A DNA stretch of 64,000 nucleotides from Palsa-506 sp963786975 (GCA_963786975.1 CAWBBE010000001.1:682001-746000), one strand, 5' to 3'. Positions 1 to 8,122 are shown, counted from the first letter of the stretch. A program made the numbers and translations. The notes: a model not told the origin generated them from the letters alone.

Positions 1-1
1 G

Positions 2-832
2 GAGCTGCGCCGCCGCTGGGACGAGGAGCACGAGAAGCTCAAGGAACTGGTCCGGATGTACCGGCAGAAGGCGTCGTACAACGACGCCATGGCCTCGCGG
101 CTGCAGGCCGCCGAGACCCGGCTGCGCAAGTTCGAGGAGGCCGGCCCGCCGGAGCTGGCGCCACGCGAGCAGAACGTCCGGATGCGGCTGCGCGGCGGCC
201 GGACCGGCAAGCGCGCGGTGATCTGCGAGCAGCTGGAGCTGACCGGGCTGATGCGCCCGTTCGGCCTGGAGGTCTGGTACGGCGAGCGGGTGGCCGTGCT
301 CGGGTCCAACGGATCCGGCAAGTCGCATTTCCTGCGGCTGCTGGCCGGGGAGCCGGTTGCGCACACGGGCGTGGCGAGGCTGGGCGCGCGGGTGACGCCG
401 GGGTGGTTCGCGCAGACCCACGCCCGCCCGGATCTGGACGGCCGTAGCCCGCTCGACATCCTCATGTTCGAGCACGCGATGCTGATCAACGAGGCGATGG
501 CGGCGCTCGCGCGGTACGAGCTGCAGTCGTGCGCCCGGCAGGCGTTCCGCACGCTGTCCGGCGGCCAGCAGGCCAGGCTGCAGATCCTGCTGCTGGAGCT
601 GGCCGGCTCGACGCTGCTGCTGCTCGACGAGCCGACCGACAACCTGGACCTGGCCAGCGCCGAGGCGCTGCAGGAAGGCCTGGAGTCATACGCGGGCACG
701 GTGCTCGCCGTTACGCACGACCGCTGGTTCGCGCGCTCGTTCGACCGGTTCCTGATTTTCGGCGCCGATGGCGGTGTCTATGAGGCACCGGAACCCGTCT
801 GGGACGAGGCCAGAGTTGCCCGGCCCCGCTGA
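2..832 (+). CDS. ABC-F family ATPase, C-terminal part (5' end outside window)
   Basis: The frame is open from base 2, so the gene starts upstream; about 276 residues are visible. They hold a charged linker (ELRRRWDEEHEKLKELVRMY) and then the second ATP-binding domain: Walker A GSNGSGKS, signature LSGGQ, Walker B LLLLDEPTDNLD and an H-loop in AVTHDRWF. No membrane segment is seen, as expected of soluble ABC-F proteins, which act on ribosomes in translation or in resistance to ribosome-targeting antibiotics. The coiled linker before the second ATPase domain supports ABC-F over a transporter subunit. Whether it is a resistance or a housekeeping type cannot be decided from this half. Confidence 0.9.
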   Translation, partial: ELRRRWDEEHEKLKELVRMYRQKASYNDAMASRLQAAETRLRKFEEAGPPELAPREQNVRMRLRGGRTGKRAVICEQLELTGLMRPFGLEVWYGERVAVLGSNGSGKSHFLRLLAGEPVAHTGVARLGARVTPGWFAQTHARPDLDGRSPLDILMFEHAMLINEAMAALARYELQSCARQAFRTLSGGQQARLQILLLELAGSTLLLLDEPTDNLDLASAEALQEGLESYAGTVLAVTHDRWFARSFDRFLIFGADGGVYEAPEPVWDEARVARPR

Positions 833-922
833 CCCGGCGGCTTGCTAGGCTGCATGCATTCCAGGGAGTCCGGCCACTGCTTGCGGCCGGGCCCCAGTGC
901 CGAAGGTGGAGGGTGCGCACCC

Positions 923-1042
923 GTGAAGAAGCTGCTCATACTGGCCCTCGTCGGGTTCGGCGTGCTGGCTGTCTGGCGGAAGGTCCAGGCAGACCGGGCC
1001 GAGCTTGACCTATGGACTGAAGCAACCACGAGCGACGATTAG
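923..1042 (+). CDS. DLW-39 family protein
   Basis: A 39-residue protein starting at GTG 923 (VKKLLILALVGFGVLAVW...) with one hydrophobic N-terminal segment and the diagnostic end AELDLWTEAT. The DLW motif and the exact length of 39 identify the DLW-39 family, a short actinobacterial membrane-anchored protein of unknown role often found near tRNA-Ile or tRNA-Ala genes. Here it is 880 bases upstream of tRNA-Ala, which fits. An ATG/GTG further upstream in frame would add a 27-residue extension with no family resemblance, so GTG 923 is preferred. Confidence 0.88.
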   Translation: MKKLLILALVGFGVLAVWRKVQADRAELDLWTEATTSDD

Positions 1043-1086
1043 CCCCCGCGTCGGCCCGCCGGCCCGGCACGCATGGAGGCGATCAG

Positions 1087-1806
1087 GTGAGCGATACCCG
1101 GCCGGTCTCGCTCGTTTGCTGCGGCCTGATCGGGACGACGGTCACCGACAACGGCATGGTCGAGCGTGCCTATGCCGAGGCTATCGCCACCCAGGGCGTG
1201 GTAACCGGGACCACCGCGTACGCGCGTTGCATGGCCGCAGTGCACCGGTCCAGGGGCCAGTCGACCATCGGGGTGCTGCGCAGCCTGTTCCCGGAGAGCC
1301 AGGCCAGGGCGCAGGCCGCGCAGCTTGCGTTCGACCGCTCGTACCGCGCCGCGGTCGCCCGGATGGGCGTGGTAGCCATGCCGGGCGCCGAGCAGGCGAT
1401 CGATAAGCTGCGCGGCACCGGCGCGCGGGTCTGCCTGATCAGCGGATTCTCCAAGCGGCTGCTCGGCCTGGTGATCGACACCCTGGGCTGGTGGGACCGG
1501 ATCGACCTGGCCCTGTCTCCCGACGAGGTGCCCAGGGGCTGCCCGTGGCCGGATCTGATGCTTGCCGCCATGCTCCGGCTCGGCGTCGATGACGTCCGCG
1601 ACGCGGTCGTCGCGCACGGCACCGAGAGCGGGGTGCTGAGCGGCAGGCGGTCCGGGGCCGGCGCGGTAGTCGGCGTCCTGACCGGCACGCATACCACCGA
1701 GCGGCTCCGCCGGGCGGGGGCCAGCCATGTGCTCGGCAGCGTCTCGGAACTCCCCGATCTGCTGGCCGCGGGTTCCGCGCCCGGCGCATCTGCGCCGGGC
1801 GGCTAA
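1087..1806 (+). CDS. HAD-fold phosphonatase-like protein lacking catalytic aspartates (probable pseudoenzyme)
   Basis: A 239-residue protein starting at GTG 1087 behind GGAGGCGATCAG. It follows the phosphonatase-like HAD plan: motif I region LVCCGLIGTTVTDNG, motif II SGFSKR, then PRGCPWPDL and a motif IV region AHGTESGVLSGRRSGAGAV. In active relatives motif I is DxxGTTV and motif IV is GDTxxD. Here the nucleophile Asp is Gly (codon ggc) and the motif IV Asp residues are Gly/His, so phosphatase chemistry should be lost while the fold is retained. The reading frame is intact with ordinary G/C-ending codons, so this is not simple decay. It lies between DLW-39 and tRNA-Ala. Confidence 0.82.
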   Translation: MSDTRPVSLVCCGLIGTTVTDNGMVERAYAEAIATQGVVTGTTAYARCMAAVHRSRGQSTIGVLRSLFPESQARAQAAQLAFDRSYRAAVARMGVVAMPGAEQAIDKLRGTGARVCLISGFSKRLLGLVIDTLGWWDRIDLALSPDEVPRGCPWPDLMLAAMLRLGVDDVRDAVVAHGTESGVLSGRRSGAGAVVGVLTGTHTTERLRRAGASHVLGSVSELPDLLAAGSAPGASAPGG

Positions 1807-1921
1807 CCGGCCCGGGTGCCGGTTCCGGGGCCGGGCGGTTCCGGCGCTGGTGCTGTCCCTGGTCCGGCCCGGCAGGCGACGGCGGGCAGGCCGCCCGGGT
1901 ACCCTTGGATCGCCGCAGCAC

Positions 1922-1997
1922 GGGGCTATAGCTCAGCTGGAAGAGCACCTGCTTTGCAAGCAGGGGGTCGCGAGTTCGAGTCTCGCTAGCTCCACCA
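1922..1997 (+). tRNA. tRNA-Ala (anticodon TGC), CCA encoded
   Basis: A cloverleaf of 76 nt can be drawn. Acceptor GGGGCTA pairs with TAGCTCC (one G-U), the D arm is GCTC..GAGC, the anticodon stem CCTGC/GCAGG has loop TTTGCAA (anticodon TGC), and the T arm is GCGAG TTCGAGT CTCGC. The discriminator A and CCA are encoded. No intron. Confidence 0.97.
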
Positions 1998-2150
1998 CCA
2001 GGCAAAACACGCTGGTACGGATCTTGAAATTGGCTCCTGACCACCAAGGTTGACCACAGCGCCGGTTCACTCCTGGCCGCCGAGAAGCTTGTTGAGCCGG
2101 GTCAGGGCGTCAAGGGCGCGCTGACGCGCGCCGCGCGGGCAGGCCGCAGC

Positions 2151-2258
2151 GGACTTGACAAGGGAACCCTCGCGGCGACCCACATCGGGCTAGTGCGGGC
2201 AGGCCAGGGGCCGCCCGATCGCCGGACAGCTTAAGGGCCGCCGCCCCTTGTCAAGTCC
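2151..2258. repeat. Inverted repeat downstream of tRNA-Ala
   Basis: Perfect 14-bp arms GGACTTGACAAGGG (2151-2164) and CCCTTGTCAAGTCC (2245-2258) enclose 80 bp. The stretch 1998-2189 between the tRNA and the next gene otherwise shows no gene. The repeat could be a remnant of a mobile-element end close to a tRNA integration site, but no matching attL/attR pair was seen. Confidence 0.5.
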
Positions 2259-3194
2259 ACTGCTCCGTGCACGCGGGAGTGCCGGAAGCCGGTGGCCCGG
2301 GCGCGAGAGAACGGCGTGACGATGACCACCAGGGCGACGACCCCAGCGGTAAATGACGGGGAACTGCCCGCGCTGGGGCGTCGGCAAAGGCCGCGTCCTG
2401 CCGGGCGGAAGCCCTACGGGCGCGGCGAGCCGACGCCTGGCGGCCGTCCCCGCTTCCCTGGGCCGGTGGTGGCCCGCCGTTACGTGCCGAACGGCACCGG
2501 CACCGCGCGTAAAGCAGCGGTTGACGGGGGCGGCTGACGCTGTACTCGCGGGCAGCGCCGGACTGCCGTAGCCGGTCACCCGAGGTCTCAGGCGGACACT
2601 GCGGGACGGCGGCCGAGGAGCGCCAGAACGAGCGCGTCCGCAGAGCGGTCGGTGGCCCGCTAACGGCTCAAACCAGACTGTTTGTCGAGTTCGGCGTAAT
2701 CTACTGGCTGTTTGGCCAGTCCGCTGTATCGATCGAGTTGCACCAACGCCGTTTCGAGCGCGTCGAAGCAGGGTTTCAGACAGCGAGGACGGAGCCTTTG
2801 GGCCGCTGGCCTCAACGGCCTTTAACGCCTGCGGACTGGCTCCCTCGTGCTCAAGCATTTCAAGCCTGACCAGATAGTCGTAGGCACGCTCAAGGGTCGC
2901 CAGCTCGTTGTAAGCAAGGCCAACCACTGCGAACGCGTAATTGTCGGCAACCTCCGTGAACGCCTCACGCTGGGTGTCCCAGGCTTGCTTGAGAAAGGGG
3001 CGATCACCGACCCACGCCCCGTCGCTCTTCAACTTCCTCACTGTCGCCCGGGCTGACATCAACTCGAACCAGATGAGCCGCGCGGCCGTGCGTCCTTGAC
3101 GCCGACGACGAAGCCGCGCGTCGATCTGGCCAAGGCCGAAGGTAAGGATCGCACCGACTGCTACACCGACCAGAGCGATCGAAGCCGCACTCAC
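2190..3194 (-). CDS. Hypothetical protein with N-terminal membrane anchor; C-terminal half probably read-through
   Basis: Starts at ATG 3194. Residues 4-22 (ASIALVGVAVGAILTFGLG) form a membrane anchor followed by basic RLRRRRQGR. The part up to about residue 140 is alanine/leucine-rich and helical (ARLIWFELMSARATVRKL, ELATLERAYDYLVRLEML) and looks like a genuine small inner-membrane protein. After about residue 150 the composition turns to Arg/Pro/Gly-rich low-complexity sequence typical of an accidental open frame in GC-rich DNA, so the original stop may have been lost. Function unknown. The flanks are mobile DNA, suggesting acquired cargo. Confidence 0.5.
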   Translation of the reverse strand: MSAASIALVGVAVGAILTFGLGQIDARLRRRRQGRTAARLIWFELMSARATVRKLKSDGAWVGDRPFLKQAWDTQREAFTEVADNYAFAVVGLAYNELATLERAYDYLVRLEMLEHEGASPQALKAVEASGPKAPSSLSETLLRRARNGVGATRSIQRTGQTASRLRRTRQTVWFEPLAGHRPLCGRARSGAPRPPSRSVRLRPRVTGYGSPALPASTASAAPVNRCFTRGAGAVRHVTAGHHRPREAGTAARRRLAAPVGLPPGRTRPLPTPQRGQFPVIYRWGRRPGGHRHAVLSRPGHRLPALPRARSSGLDKGRRPLSCPAIGRPLACPH

Positions 3195-3449
3195 GACATT
3201 AAGAATAGACAGCTTCGTAACGCGAGTTGACTGTCAAGCGTGAGTTGACGGTCAGCTCGCGGCCAGCCGACCGGTGGTTCCCGGCCCTCTTGGCCTCATT
3301 TTGGCCTTACAGCAGCGCTCAACGCCGCCAGTCATAGCGCATCGTTGAGCAGCGTTCCAGCAGGTCAACAGCATATGAGCCGATGGGGGACGTGCCTGCA
3401 GATCTCTACGGATCTGATGCTGACCAGCGGAGGCGCGCACATACCTGCC

Positions 3450-3593
3450 ATGACGTGGGGACAACTACGGTCATGGCTCGTGAAGCTCCCCACCGAGCAA
3501 TCAACCCGCGTCATCTGCTGGCAGCCATGCGCCTGCCTCCACGTTCCATCTGAGGCGGTGACCACGAACGGCCTCACTCCTAACCGGAAATAA
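3450..3593 (+). CDS. Hypothetical small protein
   Basis: A 47-residue frame from ATG 3450 (MTWGQLRSWLVKLPTEQSTR...) ending NGLTPNRK. The beginning resembles short proteins of the pattern M-T-x-x-x-L-R-x-x-L-x-x-L-P seen as hypothetical genes in actinobacteria. An in-frame ATG upstream at 3375 would give 72 residues; GGAGG at about 3429 is too far from 3450 to settle the start. The region 3195-3449 otherwise holds only a short direct repeat (GAGTTGACTGTCA / GAGTTGACGGTCA, near 3226 and 3243). It is uncertain whether it is expressed. Confidence 0.3.
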   Translation: MTWGQLRSWLVKLPTEQSTRVICWQPCACLHVPSEAVTTNGLTPNRK

Positions 3594-3723
3594 CCAATGG
3601 TCACCTGGCATGCGGGAGCACGGGATGGTGGCTTGAAGCCGGGCGCGTGGTCTGAGCTGGTGAGTTACGGGGTGTGTCCTCGCCGCTCCTGATTGCAGGG
3701 CCTGTGTGCGTGGCGGTGAATGG

Positions 3724-4848
3724 TCAGGCTGCGGCAGCGGCCAGGGTGACCTTCATGCCGGGGTTGAGGCGTTCGAGCTCGCGGATCTTGTTGCGGGTCT
3801 GGCGCTGGGGGTCGAGCCGGTCGTAGTAGCCGGCGCCGAGGTCGCAGAATCGTGTCTCCCGGTTGCTGATGAGGAGGTAGGCGATCTCGAGGATGGCGCG
3901 GGCGGTGGCGACGATGGCTTTCTGCTTGCCGCGGCGGCGGCGGATCCGCCGGTAGCGTTCCCCGAGGTAGGTATCGGTCTTGCCGGCGGCCATCGCGGCG
4001 TCGCCGGGCGCGCCGCGCAGCCACCGGCTGCCTTTCCCGGTCTTGCCCGGCCGGGTTCTGGCGCCGGACTGGATGGTCTGCGGGCTGAGCTTCGCCCACG
4101 CGGATGCATGCCCGGCGGTCGGGAACTGGGCCATGTCCAGCCCGAGCTCGGCGATGATGACCTGGGCGGTGACTGCGCCGACCCCGGTGATCTCATCCAG
4201 GCGCTGCACCAGTGACAGCAGCCGGGCGCCGTGGTTGTCGCAGCCCGGGGCGTGCCCGCCGCCGATCAGGCCGCAGGAAGCGCAGGCCGGCGGCACGCCG
4301 GGCAGTGCCGCCAGGTGCGCTTCGATCTTGCCGTCCAGCTCAGTGATCCTGGCTTCCAGGGTGCCGGCGAGGTCCAGCAGCAGGCCGATCTCATAGGCGT
4401 GGACGTCCCGGAATCGTCCGGTGAGCGCCTCAGCCAGCAACGCCTGTTTCGGCCGCAGCCGGCCCAGCGCCAGCCCGGCGAGCACCTTCGGGTCGCGCTC
4501 GCCTGCCACCAGCGCGCGCAGCATCGCCCGCCCGGACTTGCCGAACAGGTCCGACACGACCGCTGACACCTTCACCAGGGCGTCTTCCATGATTTTCTCG
4601 GCGCGCTGCTTGTGGCGGGAGCACTCGGCGGTCAGCGTGGTCCGCAGCCGGGTCAGCGCCCGCAGGTCACGGATCTCCTCCGGCGGCACGAACGAGGGCC
4701 GCAGCATCCCCCGCTCGTTCAATTTGCACAGCCAGATGGAGTCGAGCTTGTCCGTCTTCGGCCGGCCAGGGACGTTCTTCACGTCCCGCGCGTTGACCAG
4801 CCACACCTGCAGCCCGGCGGCTTCGAGCAGGTAGAACCAGATGCGCCA
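3724..4848 (-). CDS. IS110 transposase, 3' exon (C-terminal part)
   Basis: A 374-residue C-terminal part starting directly at WRIWFYLL after the intron. The DEDD-type catalytic core continues here with PGRPKTDKLDS (Asp pair). The transposase_20-type C-terminal domain follows (LDEITGVGAVTAQVIIAELGL, then QSGARTRPGKTGKGSRWLRG with the conserved Ser-Gly). The ORF as it stands can be read upstream into the intron to 5061, but those 71 residues are intron sequence and not transposase. After splicing this exon joins 7664-7419 in phase. The element is an RNA-guided (bridge RNA) recombinase family member by homology of the family; that activity is not tested here. Confidence 0.85.
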   Translation of the reverse strand, partial: WRIWFYLLEAAGLQVWLVNARDVKNVPGRPKTDKLDSIWLCKLNERGMLRPSFVPPEEIRDLRALTRLRTTLTAECSRHKQRAEKIMEDALVKVSAVVSDLFGKSGRAMLRALVAGERDPKVLAGLALGRLRPKQALLAEALTGRFRDVHAYEIGLLLDLAGTLEARITELDGKIEAHLAALPGVPPACASCGLIGGGHAPGCDNHGARLLSLVQRLDEITGVGAVTAQVIIAELGLDMAQFPTAGHASAWAKLSPQTIQSGARTRPGKTGKGSRWLRGAPGDAAMAAGKTDTYLGERYRRIRRRRGKQKAIVATARAILEIAYLLISNRETRFCDLGAGYYDRLDPQRQTRNKIRELERLNPGMKVTLAAAAA

Positions 4849-4924
4849 GTCGGGTAGCGGCGGCGCGTTGCCGCGCCGCCGCCCCCTCGGAACCGGCCGT
4901 GCCCGCTTTCCAGGCAACCGGCTC
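4849..4924 (-). ncRNA. Group II intron domains V and VI
   Basis: Domain V spans 4924-4890 on the minus strand: GAGCCGG pairs with CCGGTTC around a GAAA-type loop. Domain VI (about 4887-4849) is a GC-rich hairpin with a GCAA loop and a bulged A at 4855 serving as the candidate branch nucleotide. The pair is the catalytic and branching core, and its integrity argues that the intron is still splicing-competent. Confidence 0.8.
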
Positions 4925-4948
4925 GGGCAAGCCCTGAAGGCGTGCAGG

Positions 4949-6703
4949 TCAAGATTGCGAAGCTGCTGGCTCACTGCTGGTGCCGTCTGGGAGGCGGCGT
5001 CGGCAGTGGGTGTGGATGAGACGGAAGACGGCGGGTCCGCCTGGTTTCCCGGGTTCCGCATCGAGGCTGATCGCCTGGTGGCGGGTCGCCTTGCGGACGG
5101 CTGTGATCCACTGTTCCCATTCGTCAGGGTGTTGTGGCTCCTGGCCGGCGTGCAGCAGTAGTTCGCCGCAGAGCGGGCAGTGCCCGCGCTGCCGTTGGAG
5201 TAGCCGCAGCCTGGGCGGGTCGAGCGGGGGTGTCCCGCGTCGCCGCCTGGCCGCCCAGTAGCTGGCTAGCGCAGGGTCATCGGGTGAAGCCCAGCCCTTG
5301 ACCAGCGTGTGCCGGGTGATCTTCGTCCAGGCGAACTTGAGCAGGTAGGCGCCGGACTCGCGATCGCCGAACACCCACCTGTCTCGCCTGGAGGAGTTGA
5401 ACGCGCCGAAGTACTCGCCGACGATCCAGCGCTTTCCCTTGTGCGGGTGCGTCCAGTTCGCCCACTTGTAAGTCAGCTTCCACACGTGGTTGTCCAGCTC
5501 GTTGAACACCCGGGCGGACACGCAGTGCCGGTAATAGGCCGACCAGCCCCGGATGATCGGGTTCAGCCGGATGAGGACCATCTGCGCGTTGTGCCCGCGC
5601 AGGGCCCTCATCTCGGCGGTCAGCCGCGCCTTGATCCGTTTCACGGCTGCCTTGCCCGGCTTGATCAGCAGCTTGCCGCGGTAGCGTCTGACATTGAATC
5701 CCAGGAAGTCCACCCCATCATCGAGGCGGACGACGGCCGTCTTGTCCTCGTTGAAAGACAGGCCCCTGGGCTCCAGCCACGCGGCCAGCCGCGCTTTGAC
5801 CTGCTCGGCCTGCTCACGTGAGTGACACAGGGCGAGCGCGTCGTCGGCGTACCTGATCAGCACCGGTGAGCCCGGTCTCGCCGTCCCGGCGTTGCTGCCG
5901 GAAAGGATGTACCGGACCCCGGCGGCCTCCTCCATCCCGTGCAAGGCCACGTTCATCAGCACGGGACTGATCACGCCGCCTTGCGGGCTGCCCCGCTCGG
6001 TCGGGGCGAGCCGGCCCTTATCGAGCACTCCCGCCTTCAGCCACTGCCCGGCCCGTTTCCTGGCCGGGAACGTGCCGAGCTGGCTGAGGAGGCGGGAATG
6101 ATCAATCCGGTCGAACGCGGCGGCCAAGTCGGCATCCAGCGCCCACAGGCGCTTGCAGGCCGCTCCGCGCGTGGTCACGAAGACGGCCTGCATAGCGTCC
6201 TGGCAGCTGCGGCCCGGCCGGAATCCATACGACCGGGATTCGAACCGGGCCTCCCACTCGGGTTCCAGCGCGCTCACCGCCAGAGCTTGCAGCGCCCTGT
6301 CGGCGATCACGGGAATACCGAGCCCGCGTCGTTTTCCGCCTGCCTTGGGGATGAATACCCGCTTAACCGGCCTGGGCCTCCACGCAGCCGCGCCGTGCTG
6401 GAGCCAGGAAGCCATTTCGGCCTTTTCCCAGGACCCGAGCACGACTCGTCCGTCGACCCCGGCCGTCTTGCGGCCAGCATTGACCTCCGTCACCCGCCGC
6501 ACGCTCAGCAGCGCGCTGGAGCGGGAACGGAGCATCAGCTTCTGCAGATTGCGGACCTTCTTCAGATCCCCTGCCTGACTCGCCGTGAAGATCCGCTGCC
6601 GCAGCCGCCGTACGTCATCCTCGGCCTGGCGCCAGTCCACAGCGCCCCAGTCCAGGACATCGTCCTCAGGTCCGTTCACCGCAAGGGTGCCCAACTTGCC
6701 CAT
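4949..6703 (-). CDS. ltrA: Group II intron reverse transcriptase/maturase with HNH-like C-terminus
   Basis: A 584-residue protein from ATG 6703. RT blocks are in order: TAGVDG, RPVKRVFIPKAGGKRRGLGIP, SYGFRPGRSCQDAM, ALDADLAAAFDRIDH, GSPQGGVISP, and the active-site box IRYADDALALC (YADD intact). Maturase domain X follows (IIRGWSAYYRHCVSARVFNELD, then WKLTYKWANWTHPHKGKRW). The end has an HNH-like zinc site, GHCPLCGELLL with HTHCRRR; the central HNH His is not obvious, so endonuclease activity is uncertain. The protein assists intron splicing and target-primed mobility. It lies inside the intron, ending 100 nt before its 3' end. Confidence 0.93.
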   Translation of the reverse strand: MGKLGTLAVNGPEDDVLDWGAVDWRQAEDDVRRLRQRIFTASQAGDLKKVRNLQKLMLRSRSSALLSVRRVTEVNAGRKTAGVDGRVVLGSWEKAEMASWLQHGAAAWRPRPVKRVFIPKAGGKRRGLGIPVIADRALQALAVSALEPEWEARFESRSYGFRPGRSCQDAMQAVFVTTRGAACKRLWALDADLAAAFDRIDHSRLLSQLGTFPARKRAGQWLKAGVLDKGRLAPTERGSPQGGVISPVLMNVALHGMEEAAGVRYILSGSNAGTARPGSPVLIRYADDALALCHSREQAEQVKARLAAWLEPRGLSFNEDKTAVVRLDDGVDFLGFNVRRYRGKLLIKPGKAAVKRIKARLTAEMRALRGHNAQMVLIRLNPIIRGWSAYYRHCVSARVFNELDNHVWKLTYKWANWTHPHKGKRWIVGEYFGAFNSSRRDRWVFGDRESGAYLLKFAWTKITRHTLVKGWASPDDPALASYWAARRRRGTPPLDPPRLRLLQRQRGHCPLCGELLLHAGQEPQHPDEWEQWITAVRKATRHQAISLDAEPGKPGGPAVFRLIHTHCRRRLPDGTSSEPAASQS

Positions 6704-7418
6704 CGGTTCTGGCGTCTCCGTTCACCTGATCGTCACAGGCTCACCTGACCCACGTCAGCTCCCTTTCGGGCCGGGCACCAGCCCGTATCCGGCCAGTTAT
6801 CCGGGAAACCATCCGGTGGAGGGCACCGGTCCTGCGGCCCCGGTTTCCTGCTGCCTTTCAGCCGCCGGCCTTGGCTTCTTGGGTCATCCTGCGCCCGCTG
6901 GGGAACTCAGCCTCCCTCACGGTCGGCCTTCCGGCCACCAGCGGCCGGACCCCAACGGGGTTGTCGTGTTGCACATGAGCAAGACGCGACCGGGCAGGGC
7001 GCCTCCTTTATCCCGGGGACGGTGGTGCGCTCCCGGCCGGCGAATATCCTCCGGCCGGCACCCGCCGCTCTTCCACGGCCAGTCCCTACGGCCCCGCTGG
7101 AACATCCCATCGGCGGGGGTCACCTTCACGAGACGTCATCAGAGATTCACTCACGTTCACCCATCACCCCAAGACAGCTGGACGCCGCCCCAGGGCCGGG
7201 AAGCCAGAGCCTCCCGCCGGTCTTCTCCTCGCCTGCGGCCCCCGGATGGAACACGGGCCGCTTCGGCTTCTACCCCGGGCTTCGCACCCCGCAGTTACCC
7301 GCGACGCACGCCGAGGCGGAGACAGGCCAACGCGCACTGGCCCGGGTACCACGCCTCCGGCACCAGCCGGACCTCCAACAGCGCCTCCCACTTGAACTCA
7401 TGCACCCTCACTTCGCAC

Positions 7419-7664
7419 GTAGTCGCTGGTGGCCTCGAGGACAACTCGCTCGATTCCCTCGCACCTCAGGTGATCAGCCAGTTCCGTCACCGCGGCGAAC
7501 CTCGCCGTGACATCCCATACCTTCTGCACCCGCCGCCCGCTGCGCGACTCATGCGGCACCCGGGTGCACACCATTCCCGAGTCCTTGGCCACGTCAATCG
7601 CAGCCGCCCGGGCCACCAGCTCCGCCGGCTCCTCCTCGGCCTGATCCAGCTCCTGCTCCGCCAT
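7419..7664 (-). CDS. IS110 transposase, 5' exon (N-terminal part)
   Basis: Starts at ATG 7664 and supplies residues 1-82 up to ...VVLEATSDY. It carries the first catalytic Asp (AAAIDVAKDSG) and the Glu (VVLEAT) of the IS110 DEDD RuvC-like fold. Without splicing, translation runs six codons into the intron (VRSEGA) and stops, giving an 88-residue product. The exon is therefore useless unless the intron is removed. It joins in phase with 4848-3724. Confidence 0.88.
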
Positions 7665-7860
7665 CAGCCGGCCTCACCCTTCTTGCGCGCGGGGGTTAAA
7701 GTGAGGCTGCCCGGGGGGCGCGAAGAGGGAACCGAGACTCTAATCGGCGTGCTCGCAGCAACAGTCCGCAACCCTCCGACCGGCCCCCGGCGCCAGACTA
7801 ATGACGGGCTCAGCAGGCCCAAGGATTAAACGGCGTCACGGGCAGCACGCCGCAGATCAT
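7665..7860 (-). other. Upstream non-coding end of IS110 element (candidate bridge-RNA region)
   Basis: About 195 bp upstream of the transposase start, with no gene on either strand. In IS110-type elements the non-coding end upstream of the transposase specifies the bridge RNA. Short GC-rich self-complementary stretches are present (for example GTGAGGCTGC near 7700 against GCAGCACGCC near 7843), but no full fold was derived. The assignment is by position only. Confidence 0.3.
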
Positions 7861-7861
7861 T

Positions 7862-8122
7862 TCACGGCCACGCCGCGATCCCCGGACCCCCGTGACTAAT
7901 GTCCAAATCGATCAGGGCGAGCTTTGCTTGATCCGAGAGATCATCGTCAAGCTCTATGACGATCGCCGCACGACCCTCGCCGACTCGAAGGAGCGCCTTG
8001 GTTGGATCGTCCCGCTTGTAGTGCAGACGCACACGTGATACCCAGTCTGCGACACCACCGCCGAGACGTTTACCTAGCTCGGTGCAGAATGCCGTGACTA
8101 GCGGACCGAGAGTCCCAATCAT
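7862..8122 (-). CDS. Hypothetical protein, possibly a truncated C-terminal or accessory domain
   Basis: An 86-residue frame from ATG 8122 (MIGTLGPLVTAFCTELGKRLGGGVADWVSRVRL...) ending ELDDDLSDQAKLALIDLDISHGGPGIAAWP. The pattern (amphipathic N-terminus, a basic strand LHYKRDD, then an acidic helix LSDQAKLALIDLD) resembles small proteins found beside actinobacterial signalling or conflict genes, but no family can be named with confidence. It sits in the 350-bp gap between the IS110 and IS5 elements, so it may be the surviving piece of a gene destroyed by insertions. Codon third positions are mixed compared with neighbours. Confidence 0.4.
   Translation of the reverse strand: MIGTLGPLVTAFCTELGKRLGGGVADWVSRVRLHYKRDDPTKALLRVGEGRAAIVIELDDDLSDQAKLALIDLDISHGGPGIAAWP

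Larger units (their letters stand above)
4849..7418 (-). mobile_element. Group II intron inserted in the IS110 transposase gene
   Basis: Minus-strand intron of 2,570 nt. The 5' end at 7418 reads GTGCG, matching the GUGYG consensus. The 3' end at 4849 reads CCGAC, matching the AY rule. Insertion is in phase 0, after codon TAC (Tyr 82) and before TGG. Domain V is visible at 4924-4890 (GAGCCGG...GAAA...CCGGTTC). A strong domain VI hairpin (GGCGGCGGCGCG/CGCGCCGCCGC) follows, with an unpaired A at 4855, seven nt from the 3' end, as expected of the branch point. The intron-encoded protein sits in the domain IV position. Sense orientation relative to the host gene means splicing would restore the transposase. 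Confidence 0.9.
3724..7664 (-). mobile_element. IS110-family insertion sequence interrupted by a group II intron
   Basis: On the minus strand the transposase N-terminal exon (7664-7419) and C-terminal exon (4848-3724) flank a complete-looking group II intron (7418-4849). Joining the exons gives one uninterrupted 456-residue IS110-type transposase with the junction ...LEATSDY|WRIWFYLLEAAG. IS110 elements lack terminal inverted repeats, so the outer ends cannot be fixed by eye; they probably lie in 3600-3724 and 7665-7860. The stretch 3594-3723 shows no gene. Confidence 0.85.
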
